64,000 bases of DNA. It comes from Paraburkholderia eburnea. Its GTDB lineage: Bacteria > Pseudomonadota > Gammaproteobacteria > Burkholderiales > Burkholderiaceae. This document shows positions 33,700-41,286 of the stretch, piece by piece. Position numbers and translations under genes: made by a program. Location of the stretch: NCBI RefSeq assembly GCF_002917095.1, contig NZ_PQGA01000007.1, forward strand, positions 124,001 through 188,000, read 5' to 3'. Below the pieces are notes generated by a model. The model saw only the letters and a list, made by a program, of their open reading frames with translations. It ran no database searches and was not told where the DNA came from. Numbering within the stretch: the stretch's first letter is position 1; each line of letters opens with the position of its first letter.

Positions 33700-34739
33700 C
33701 GCGCGGCGCTTCCAATGCCTGGCAGCGGCGCACGCGCGTCGATAAGCCCTTCATCGCGCAACGCCAGCCAGAATTCGCGCGGCAAAGGCGTGTCGAACGA
33801 ATCGGCGTTTTCGCGCAACTCCGTCGCACTGCGCGCGCCGGTGAGCACCGTCGCCACCGCCGGATGCGCGTAGGGAAATTGCAGCGCCGCCGCCGCAAGC
33901 GGCACGTTGAAGCGCTTGCACAATGCGTCGAGCTGCGCCACGCGCGCCACGACTTGCGGCGGCGCTTCGCCGTAATTGAACTTGCGCTCGCCCGCCAGCC
34001 CGCGCGCGAGAATGCCCGAATTGAACGCGCCGCCCAGCAGAATGCTCACACCGCGTTCGACGCAGGCGGGCAGCAGATCGTCGAGCGGCGCCTGTTCGAG
34101 CAGCGTGTAGCGGCCCGCGAGCAGCGCGCAATCGATATCGAACTCGCGCATCGCATCGAGTATCGCTTCACGCTCGTTCACGCCAAAGCCGATCGCCTTC
34201 ACCGCGCCCGCCGCGCGCAACTCGTCGAGCGCGCGAAAACCGCCGCCTTCGGTCAGTTGCCGCCAGTAGTGCGCGTTGCGCTCGCCGTGCGTCAGCGTGC
34301 CGATGTCGTGCACCAGCAGCATGTCGATATCGACCAGTCCCAGGCGCTGCTGGCTGTCCTCATACGAGCGCAGAATGCCGTCGCGCGTGTAGTCGTAGAT
34401 CGCCTCGAACGGCAGCGGGTTCTGCCAGCCTTCGCTGCCGTCGTAAGCATGCGTGCGCGGCACGAAGCGGCGGCCCACCTTGGTCGACAGCACGTATTCA
34501 TCACGCGGATAGCGCCGCAACGCCGCGCCCAGCCGATGCTCGGCCTTGGTGTGGCCGTAGTGCGGCGCGGTGTCGAAATAGCGCACGCCGGCGGCCCAGG
34601 CGGCATCGACACTCGCTTGCGCTTCCTCGTCGCTGAGATCGCGATAGAGGCCGCCCAGCGGCGCCGTGCCGAAACTCAATGCGCTCACCTGCAGCGATGT
34701 GCGCCCAATCGCGCGTCGTTCTGCCACCTTGCTCGCCAT
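33696..34739 (-). CDS. Aldo-keto reductase, L-fucose dehydrogenase type
   Basis: The 347-aa protein is an aldo-keto reductase of the D-threo-aldose dehydrogenase subgroup: VSALSFGTAPLGGLYRDLSD, GVRYFDTAPHYGHTKAEHRL with catalytic Asp and Tyr, and STKVGRRFVP with the Lys. It oxidises L-fucose (and similar sugars) to the lactone with NAD(P)+. I start at 34739 because GGAG lies nine bases upstream; a GTG at 34754 would add five residues. It lies between the lactonase and dehydratase genes. Confidence 0.88.
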   Translation of the reverse strand: MASKVAERRAIGRTSLQVSALSFGTAPLGGLYRDLSDEEAQASVDAAWAAGVRYFDTAPHYGHTKAEHRLGAALRRYPRDEYVLSTKVGRRFVPRTHAYDGSEGWQNPLPFEAIYDYTRDGILRSYEDSQQRLGLVDIDMLLVHDIGTLTHGERNAHYWRQLTEGGGFRALDELRAAGAVKAIGFGVNEREAILDAMREFDIDCALLAGRYTLLEQAPLDDLLPACVERGVSILLGGAFNSGILARGLAGERKFNYGEAPPQVVARVAQLDALCKRFNVPLAAAALQFPYAHPAVATVLTGARSATELRENADSFDTPLPREFWLALRDEGLIDARAPLPGIGSAAR

Positions 34740-34754
34740 GCGGGAAGTCTCCAC

Positions 34755-36062
34755 TCAATGCGAGGCAACAACGGGAATCTGCACGCGCGCGCTGGCTGGC
34801 AGACAGGCGGGGCCGACCGGCTCGAAGCTCTTGTACGTGAGGATGAATTCCTGATGCCCGAGCGCTTCGGACTTCGAGCGCGCGCCGCGCGCAACCTCCA
34901 GCGTGACGTCGAACACCTCGCGGCCCACCTCTTCGAGCGTCGCGCGGCCTTCGAGAATGCGTCCCGCGTCCACATCCATGTCGCCCGCGAGATTGCGATA
35001 AGTCAGCGGGTTCGCACACACCTTGATAACGGGCGAGAGCGCCGAACCCACCACCGAACCACGCCCCGTCGTAAAGAGAATCACATGCGCGCCGCACGCG
35101 ATCAGTTCGGCGATTTCGGCGTTATCGCTAATATTGGGGAATCCGAAACGGGGTTCGCCGTCGGGCACCACATCGAGCAGATAAAGACCGCCGGTTGGCG
35201 GCACGTCGCCCGGCTTGACGATGCCGACAATCGGCGACGCGCCGCTCTTCGCATACGCGCCCAGCGACTTTTCTTCCTGCGTGGTGAGACCGCCATCGGC
35301 ATTGCCCACCGCGAACGAGCCATGGCCCAGGATCGAATAGTAGCGCGCGGCTTTCGCCACGCACGCGACGATTTCCTCGCCCAGTTCGGGGCGCGCCGCA
35401 CGGCTTTTCATGTGGTATTCGCAGCCCACCAGTTCGCCCGTCTCCTCGAACAGACATGCCGCGCCCGCCTCGATGAACCGGTCGAACGCGCGCCCCACGG
35501 CGGGATTCGCCGTGATGCCGCTGGTGCCGTCCGAGCCGCCGCAGATGGTGCCGACCACCAGTTCGTCCAGCCGCATCGGCACTTTCTTCTGCAGCGCGAG
35601 CTGCGCGCGCGCCTCGCGCACCCAGTCCATGCCGTGCTGGATCGTGCTGCGCGTGCCGCCCTTTTCCTGGATCGTCAGCACCTCCACGGGCCGGCCGCTC
35701 GCGCGCACCTGCTCCACCAGATAGTGCTTGTTCATGCTCTCGCAGCCAAGCGATACGAACAGCACCGCGCCCACGTTCGGATGCGTGGTAAGGCGCGTCA
35801 TCATCTTTTCCGCGTAACTATTCGGGTAGCAGCCCGGAAAGCCGATCAGATGCACGCTCGCTTCGCGTGGCGCAGCGGGATCGTCGAACGCATCGAAGGG
35901 TTCGCGGAACTGCGCGACAATTTCGCGCGCCACGTGATGCGCGCACTCGACCAGGTAGGCCACCGCCACCACGTTGCGGATGCCCTTGCGGCCATCGCCG
36001 CGCGGCCAGCCTTCGAGCATCGGCGTGGACGCTTCGGACGGGTTGAAATGCGTTTCGCTCAT
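34755..36062 (-). CDS. UxaA-family dehydratase, large subunit (L-fuconate dehydratase)
   Basis: The 435-aa protein resembles the catalytic part of altronate/galactarate dehydratases: GFPGCYPNSYAEKMM, FVSLGCESMNKHYLVEQVRA, GTICGGSDGTSGITANPAVG and HVILFTTGRGSVVGSALSPV. The cysteines in these blocks probably hold an iron centre. In the Campylobacter fucose locus UxaA-type proteins are also present. Here it likely dehydrates L-fuconate to 2-keto-3-deoxy-L-fuconate. The usual enolase-type FucD was not seen in the window. The small SAF-domain subunit is encoded directly upstream. Confidence 0.85.
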   Translation of the reverse strand: MSETHFNPSEASTPMLEGWPRGDGRKGIRNVVAVAYLVECAHHVAREIVAQFREPFDAFDDPAAPREASVHLIGFPGCYPNSYAEKMMTRLTTHPNVGAVLFVSLGCESMNKHYLVEQVRASGRPVEVLTIQEKGGTRSTIQHGMDWVREARAQLALQKKVPMRLDELVVGTICGGSDGTSGITANPAVGRAFDRFIEAGAACLFEETGELVGCEYHMKSRAARPELGEEIVACVAKAARYYSILGHGSFAVGNADGGLTTQEEKSLGAYAKSGASPIVGIVKPGDVPPTGGLYLLDVVPDGEPRFGFPNISDNAEIAELIACGAHVILFTTGRGSVVGSALSPVIKVCANPLTYRNLAGDMDVDAGRILEGRATLEEVGREVFDVTLEVARGARSKSEALGHQEFILTYKSFEPVGPACLPASARVQIPVVASH

Positions 36063-36095
36063 GGGGTCATTCCTGCGGTCGTTCCTGCGTATGCG

Positions 36096-36431
36096 CTAGC
36101 CGTGCGAGATGAACTCGTGGCCCGCATCGTGCGTATAGGTCGGCAAATAATCGCTTTCGAGGTTGTGCGTGTGCAGATGCTCGCCGCGCGCGACGTCCAT
36201 CGTCACATGGCCGATGCGCGCGCCGTAACGCAGCACCTTCTCGTCCCTTGCGAGCGCGCGCCGTGCAATCTTGTGGCCCAGATCGATGGTCTTTGCGAGC
36301 GTCACGCGTTCGCCCTCGATGTCGAGCGTCTCGCCCGCGGGAAGACGCGCCGCCGCGATCAGGCAGTTATCGTCGGGCGCGAGCAGGATGAGGCGCGCAT
36401 CGGTGCCGGTGTTGCTGACGCGATCGTTCAA
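36096..36431 (-). CDS. UxaA-family dehydratase, small SAF-domain subunit
   Basis: The 111-aa protein has the N-terminal SAF domain of altronate dehydratases: LAPDDNCLIAAARLPAGETL, VTLAKTIDLGHKIARRALAR and YGARIGHVTMDVARGEHLHT ending in HNLESDY. It is encoded 33 bp upstream of the large subunit; in many bacteria both parts are fused or adjacent. It would complete the L-fuconate dehydratase. Confidence 0.88.
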   Translation of the reverse strand: MNDRVSNTGTDARLILLAPDDNCLIAAARLPAGETLDIEGERVTLAKTIDLGHKIARRALARDEKVLRYGARIGHVTMDVARGEHLHTHNLESDYLPTYTHDAGHEFISHG

Positions 36432-36447
36432 GGCTGGCCTCCGCGCT

Positions 36448-37491
36448 TCAGTTCTGGGCTTCGCCGCCCGCCAGGCGCGCCACCATCAGCGAGCCGAGGA
36501 TGATCGCGCCGTAAATCGCCTGCACCCAGAACGACGGCACCTGGGCGAGCGTCAGCAGGTTCTGCACCACGCCCAGCAGCAGCACGCCCAGCAGCGCGCC
36601 GAACATCGTGCCCTTGCCGCCGTCCAGCGAAATGCCGCCGATCACCGCCGCCGCGAACACCGTGAAGATCATGCCGTTGCCCTGGTTCGCGTTGATCGCG
36701 CCCACGTAGCCCGTCACGATCAGGCCGCCCAGCGCCGCCAGAATGCTGCCGAGCACGAACACGCCCCACGTGATGCGCTCGACGCGAATCCCCGCCGCGC
36801 GCGCGGCGTCGGGATTGCCGCCAATCGCATAGAGCGCGCGGCCGATGCGGTGATAGCGCAGCATGAAGGCCGCGAACGCAAACGCCGCCGCCGCCAGCCA
36901 CACCGAAAGCGGCAAGCCCAGCACGATCGTCGTGGCCAGCGCGAAGAACGACGGCGGCATGTCGAACAGCGTGCCGCCCTTGGTGGCGCCGACCAGCATC
37001 CCGCGCAGCACGATCAGCATGGCCAGCGTGACGATGAAGGCGTTCAGGCGCAGCCGCACGACCAGAAAGCCGTTGACGAAGCCGATCAGCGCGCCCACGA
37101 CGACAATCATCAGGAGTCCGGCAAATGCGGGCCATTGCGTGCCGAAGCCCGCCGACGCCGCCGGCATCACCAGCATCGCCCCCACGGCGGGCGCGATGCC
37201 CACCGTCGATTCGAGCGAGAGATCGAACTTGCCGGTCAGCACGATCAGCGATTCGGCCAGCACGACGAGCGCGAGCGCCGCCGAAGCGCCCAGCACGCTG
37301 ATCAGGTTCGCCTTCGTGAGGAAGCTCGGGCTCACGAAACCGCCGATCGCGATCAGCAGCACGAGCGCGGGCAACAGGGCGAGATCGCGCAGGCGCGCGA
37401 ATTCGATGCGCGGCTTCGCGCGGCGGCTGCCCAGTTGGGCCGCATCCGCTGGCGTGGCCGCGAAGGCGGACGTTGGAACACTAGGCTTCAT
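36448..37491 (-). CDS. Sugar ABC transporter permease (L-fucose type)
   Basis: The 347-aa protein has about nine hydrophobic segments in the CUT2 permease pattern: VVLAESLIVLTGKFDLSLES, TVGIAPAVGAMLVMP, RIGRALYAIGGNPDAARAAG and AVIGGISLDGGKGTMFGALL. I start at 37491 because AAGGAG precedes that ATG by 9 bp; it overlaps the ATPase stop by 11 bp. It forms the membrane part of the importer of the fucose cluster. Confidence 0.9.
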   Translation of the reverse strand: MKPSVPTSAFAATPADAAQLGSRRAKPRIEFARLRDLALLPALVLLIAIGGFVSPSFLTKANLISVLGASAALALVVLAESLIVLTGKFDLSLESTVGIAPAVGAMLVMPAASAGFGTQWPAFAGLLMIVVVGALIGFVNGFLVVRLRLNAFIVTLAMLIVLRGMLVGATKGGTLFDMPPSFFALATTIVLGLPLSVWLAAAAFAFAAFMLRYHRIGRALYAIGGNPDAARAAGIRVERITWGVFVLGSILAALGGLIVTGYVGAINANQGNGMIFTVFAAAVIGGISLDGGKGTMFGALLGVLLLGVVQNLLTLAQVPSFWVQAIYGAIILGSLMVARLAGGEAQN

Positions 37492-39067
37492 GTAGATCGA
37501 CTCCTTCAACCGATGCAATCAGTTCGTGGTCCTGCCAGCCCGCCGCGAATTCCGCCACCACGTTGCCGCGAAACATCACGAGCACGCGGTCGCAGGTGCG
37601 CAGATCGTCGAGTTCGCTCGACACCACGAGCACGGCCTTGCCTTCGTCGCGCACGCGGTCCACGACCGAGAGCAGCGCTTCCTTCGATTTCACGTCCACG
37701 CCCGCCGTGGGATCGATCAGCACCAGCACCTCGGGCTGGCTCGCGAGCGCGCGCGCCATCACCACCTTCTGCTGATTGCCGCCCGACAGCCCCGACACCA
37801 CATGGTCCGGCCCCTGCGCGACGATGCCGAGCGTTTCGATCATGCGTCGGCCCACCAGCCGCTTCTTTGCGGGCGGCGCGAAACCCAGACGCCCCAGCAG
37901 GCCCGCGATCGTCATCGAGGCGTTTTCGGCGATCGATTGCGTCAGCACGAGCCCTTCGTGATGACGGTCCTTCGGCACGCAGCCGACGCCATGCGCGAGC
38001 GCGTCGGGCACGTCGCCGGGCTTGAGCGCCGCACCGTTCACGCGGATCTCGCCCGCCGCCTGCGCCGCGAGGCCCGCGACGGCCTCGCCCACGCTCGTGC
38101 GCCCGCTGCTGGTCGCGCCCGTGAGGCCCACCACTTCGCCGCGCCGCACCTGGAACGAAACCCCGCTGTAATCCGCCCCATCGATACCGCGCACCTCCAG
38201 CGCGATGCGCGCGTCGGCAGGCAAGGCCGGGCGCGCCGCGGCATCGGCGACGTTGAGGCCGCCGCGCTCGCCCGTCATCGCCTCGATCAGGCGTTCGCGC
38301 GGCAGTTCGGCCACGCTCGCGCTGACGATGTGGCGCGCGTCGCGCAGCACCGTCACCGCCTGGCAAATCTCGTACACCTCCTGCAAATGGTGCGAGATGA
38401 ACAGAAAGGTCACGCCCTCGCGCTGCAATTCGTCGATACGGCGAAAGAGCCGCTTGATCTCTTCGCCATCGAGTTGCGCCGTGGGTTCGTCGAGAATGAT
38501 GAAACGCGCGCCGTACGACAGCGCCCGCGCGATTTCCACGAGCTGGCGCGCTTCCACCGTGAGATCGCCGGCGCGCGTATCCTCGCGCACGTCGATGCGC
38601 CAGTGATCGAGCAGCGCGCGCGCATCGCGGCGCATGGTCGTCCAGTCGATTACACCGTGCTTTGTGGGCTGCCGATTGATGAAGAGATTTTCGGCGACCG
38701 TGAGATCGCGGATGATCGTCGAGTGCTGATAGACGCAGGCCACGCGCTCGCGCCACGCATCGCGGTCGGCAATCGAGGGCGCGGCTTCGCCGTTGAAGCG
38801 CACCGTGCCTTCGTCGGGCTTGCGCAGGCCGGTGAGGATCGACACGAGCGTCGATTTGCCCGCGCCGTTGCGCCCCACGAGCGCGTGCGATTCGCCCGGC
38901 ATCACGCGCAGGCTCACGTTCGAGAGCGCCGCCGTGGAGCCGAAGCGCCGCGTCACGCCGCTCGCTTCCACCACGGGCGGCAGCGCCATCGCCGCTCGCT
39001 CGCGCGACATCGCGAGCGGCGTGGCACCGGCCCGATCCATGCTTCGATCGTGCATCTGATCGCTCAT
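37481..39067 (-). CDS. Sugar ABC transporter ATPase (L-fucose type)
   Basis: The 528-aa protein has two ABC domains. The first has Walker A GRNGAGKST and FIILDEPTAQLDGEEIKRLF; the second has a degenerate P-loop (GLTGATSSGRTSVGEAVAGL) and [20 protein letters not shown], followed by LIDPTAGVDVKSK. The first 26 residues are variable, so the true start may be one of several ATGs; the one given makes an ATGA overlap with the binding-protein stop. It energises the cluster's importer. Confidence 0.9.
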   Translation of the reverse strand: MSDQMHDRSMDRAGATPLAMSRERAAMALPPVVEASGVTRRFGSTAALSNVSLRVMPGESHALVGRNGAGKSTLVSILTGLRKPDEGTVRFNGEAAPSIADRDAWRERVACVYQHSTIIRDLTVAENLFINRQPTKHGVIDWTTMRRDARALLDHWRIDVREDTRAGDLTVEARQLVEIARALSYGARFIILDEPTAQLDGEEIKRLFRRIDELQREGVTFLFISHHLQEVYEICQAVTVLRDARHIVSASVAELPRERLIEAMTGERGGLNVADAAARPALPADARIALEVRGIDGADYSGVSFQVRRGEVVGLTGATSSGRTSVGEAVAGLAAQAAGEIRVNGAALKPGDVPDALAHGVGCVPKDRHHEGLVLTQSIAENASMTIAGLLGRLGFAPPAKKRLVGRRMIETLGIVAQGPDHVVSGLSGGNQQKVVMARALASQPEVLVLIDPTAGVDVKSKEALLSVVDRVRDEGKAVLVVSSELDDLRTCDRVLVMFRGNVVAEFAAGWQDHELIASVEGVDLHEA

Positions 39068-40131
39068 TTGACCGTGTTACCCCACAGGTTCTTGTCGTCG
39101 ACGTTCTGCTTCGTCACGAGCGGCGCCGGCAACTGGTCTTCGAGCACGCCGGGCTGCAACTGGACGATGTTGCTGTCGTGATCGGTCTTGCCCGGCTTGA
39201 AGGTTTTGCCCTCCAATGCAGCCTTGACGTAATAGAGGCCGTATTTGGCGTAGAGATCGGCGGGCTGCGAAATCGTGGCGTCGATCTCGCCCTTGCGGAT
39301 GGCGTCGTATTCCTGCGGAATGCCGTCATTCGAAACGATCACGATATGCTTCGCGTCGCCCGCGGGAAACAGCAGTTGCTTGCGGCGCAGCGTCTGCAGC
39401 GTGGGCGAGAGATAGACGCCGCCCGCCTGCATGTAGATCGCCTTCAGATCGGGATTCGCGGTGAGCAGACTGTCCAGCGCGCTCGCGGCCACATCGCCCT
39501 TCCAGCCCGCCGGAATCTCCAGCAGCGAAAGATTCGGGTAGCGCTTCAGGCAGGCGCGAAACGCCTCCGAGCGGTCGCGCCCGTTCACGGACGCCAGATC
39601 GCCCATGATCTGCACGACCTTGCCCGACTTCACGTGCTCGCCGATGTACTGGCAGGCCTTCTCGCCGTATGCGTGATTGTCGGCGCGCACCACCATCGCC
39701 ACGGTTCCCTGCGTGGGCGCGACGTCGACGGCCACCACCTTGACGTTCTTCTGCGCCGCGTTATCCAGCGCGCGGCTGATGGCGGCCGAATCGATCGGCC
39801 CCACCACGATGCCCTTCGCGCCCAGATTGATCATGTTGTTCATGTCCGTGATCTGCTGCGCGGGGTCGTTGTTCGAGTTCACGGGCGCGAGGATGTCGAT
39901 GCCCATCTGTTTCGCGTAGACGCTCAGGTAGTTGTTGTACGACTGCCAGAACGGCGAGGTCAGCAGCGGCAGGCCGAGGCCGACCTTGCCCAGGTCGGCC
40001 GCGCGGGACGCAGCGGGTGCGGCGAGCGTCGCGACGCAGGCCGCGACGGCGCACAGCGTCTTCGCGAATACGCGCGCCTGGCGCGAGGGAATGGAGCGGC
40101 GGGCTTCTTGGTGCCCGGATGCAAACGCCAT
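39064..40131 (-). CDS. Sugar ABC transporter substrate-binding protein (L-fucose type)
   Basis: The 355-aa protein starts with a long signal peptide (FAKTLCAVAACVATLAAPAA, cleavage near SRA-AD). The mature type I fold follows: GKVGLGLPLLTSPFWQSYNN, GAKGIVVGPIDSAAISRALD, VVAVDVAPTQGTVAMVVRAD and AIYMQAGGVYLSPTLQTL. I start at 40131 because GGAG precedes that ATG. It captures L-fucose or a related 6-deoxysugar, judged from the neighbouring enzymes. It is the first gene of the operon. Confidence 0.9.
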   Translation of the reverse strand: MAFASGHQEARRSIPSRQARVFAKTLCAVAACVATLAAPAASRAADLGKVGLGLPLLTSPFWQSYNNYLSVYAKQMGIDILAPVNSNNDPAQQITDMNNMINLGAKGIVVGPIDSAAISRALDNAAQKNVKVVAVDVAPTQGTVAMVVRADNHAYGEKACQYIGEHVKSGKVVQIMGDLASVNGRDRSEAFRACLKRYPNLSLLEIPAGWKGDVAASALDSLLTANPDLKAIYMQAGGVYLSPTLQTLRRKQLLFPAGDAKHIVIVSNDGIPQEYDAIRKGEIDATISQPADLYAKYGLYYVKAALEGKTFKPGKTDHDSNIVQLQPGVLEDQLPAPLVTKQNVDDKNLWGNTVK

Positions 40132-40267
40132 GACTGTCTCCTGTCGACGTTGATTTCGTCGGTTCTTTCGTTGTGGAACCATCCGTGTGCGCCGCGCCCG
40201 CGTAATCAAGCAAAGCGCGCCTGCGACGCTGCAACTGCTCTTTCCCTCTAAGACGACACTGGCGTAT

Positions 40268-40281
40268 GTTCACCAGTGAAC
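40268..40281. promoter_or_regulatory. IclR-type operator between fucose operon and iclR gene
   Basis: GTTCAC-CA-GTGAAC is a perfect palindrome in the divergent promoter region. It lies about 137 bp before the binding-protein start and 132 bp before the IclR start. Flanking CGTATG (40263) and CATATACG (40290) extend the symmetry. It is the likely binding site of the IclR regulator. Confidence 0.6.
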
Positions 40282-40412
40282 CTATTATTCATATACGCAC
40301 GACACAAGGTCAAGGAATGTGCGCTGCAGCAACCGTGAGTGATTTCCCTGGGGCCGTCGGGGTCTTTGCGGCGAGGGGCACAATGCGCGGCGCGCTCACC
40401 TGGAAGAACAGA

Positions 40413-41237
40413 ATGAAAACGAAGAAAGCGCCGGCACCCGACGCCAGGGACGAGAAGGACGAAAAAGACGATGCGGACCGCTACCGCGCGCCCGCGCTCG
40501 ACAAGGGGCTGGACATCCTGGAACTGCTCGCCGAGCAGCGCGGCGGCCTCACGCGCGCCGAGATCACCAAGGCGCTCGGGCGCAACGCGAGCGAGATCTA
40601 CCGGATGCTGGAGCGGCTCGTGGCGCGCCAGTACGTGATGCGTTCGGAAGCCGGCGACCGTTACGCGCTGAGCCTGAAGCTCTTCGCGCTCGCGCACCGC
40701 CATCCGCCGATGGAGCGCCTGATCGCCGAGGCGCTGCCGCTCATGCAGCGCTTCGCCAACGACGCCGAGCAATCCTGCCATCTGGCCGTCTACGACCGCG
40801 GCAATCTGCTCGTGATCGCCCAGGTGGACGGGCCGGGTACGTGGGGCATCGCCGTGCGGCTCGGTTCGCGTGTGGGTCTCGTGGATACGAGTTCGGGCCG
40901 CACGATCCTCGCGTATCAGAGCCGCGAGCAGCGCGCGCAGATGCTTGCGGAACACACGAAAGTGAAGGGGGAAGTCACCATCGACCATGCCGCGCTGGAG
41001 AGCGCCTGCGAGCACATCCAGGCGACGGGATTTTCGCGCAAGGACAGTCAGCAGATCTTCGGCGTGACCGACTTGACGTTCCCGGTGCTCGGCCCGTCCG
41101 GGCAGGCGATCGCGGCGCTGACCTGCCCGTTTCTCAAGCGCATCGACGATTACGTCGCGCCGTCGCTCGACGAGGCAACGCACATGCTTGGGCAAACCGT
41201 GCAGGCGCTGTCGATGTTTCGCGAGGCAGAGGCGTAG
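40413..41237 (+). CDS. IclR-family regulator of the L-fucose operon
   Basis: The 274-aa protein has a charged N-terminal tail, then the IclR winged HTH (ALDKGLDILELLAEQRGGLT, then EITKALGRNASEIYRMLERL). The effector-binding domain has QSCHLAVYDRGNLLVIAQVD, GLVDTSSGRTILAY and TFPVLGPSGQAIAALTCPF. I start at 40413; a frame open from 40266 runs through the operator. It is divergent from the binding-protein gene and probably represses the fucose genes. Confidence 0.92.
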   Translation: MKTKKAPAPDARDEKDEKDDADRYRAPALDKGLDILELLAEQRGGLTRAEITKALGRNASEIYRMLERLVARQYVMRSEAGDRYALSLKLFALAHRHPPMERLIAEALPLMQRFANDAEQSCHLAVYDRGNLLVIAQVDGPGTWGIAVRLGSRVGLVDTSSGRTILAYQSREQRAQMLAEHTKVKGEVTIDHAALESACEHIQATGFSRKDSQQIFGVTDLTFPVLGPSGQAIAALTCPFLKRIDDYVAPSLDEATHMLGQTVQALSMFREAEA

Positions 41238-41256
41238 CCGATCACCGGTCCCGGCG

Positions 41257-41286
41257 CGTTATTGCACGTTATTCCACGTTATTGCA
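41257..41286. repeat. Three tandem 10-bp repeats CGTTATTsCA
   Basis: CGTTATTGCA, CGTTATTCCA and CGTTATTGCA follow each other directly at 41257-41286. They lie between the ends of two converging genes and overlap the stop codon of the TPR gene. The period is one helical turn. It may be simple slippage, or a protein-binding array. Confidence 0.6.

Noticed and set aside
33864..36503. Long open frame (879 codons) on the plus strand
   Set aside because: It lies opposite three clear minus-strand fucose genes. Long opposite frames are usual in GC-rich DNA, and the protein is Arg/His-rich without family motifs.
37526..39181. Long plus-strand frame opposite the ABC ATPase gene
   Set aside because: Same effect of high GC; the ATPase on the other strand has all Walker and signature motifs.
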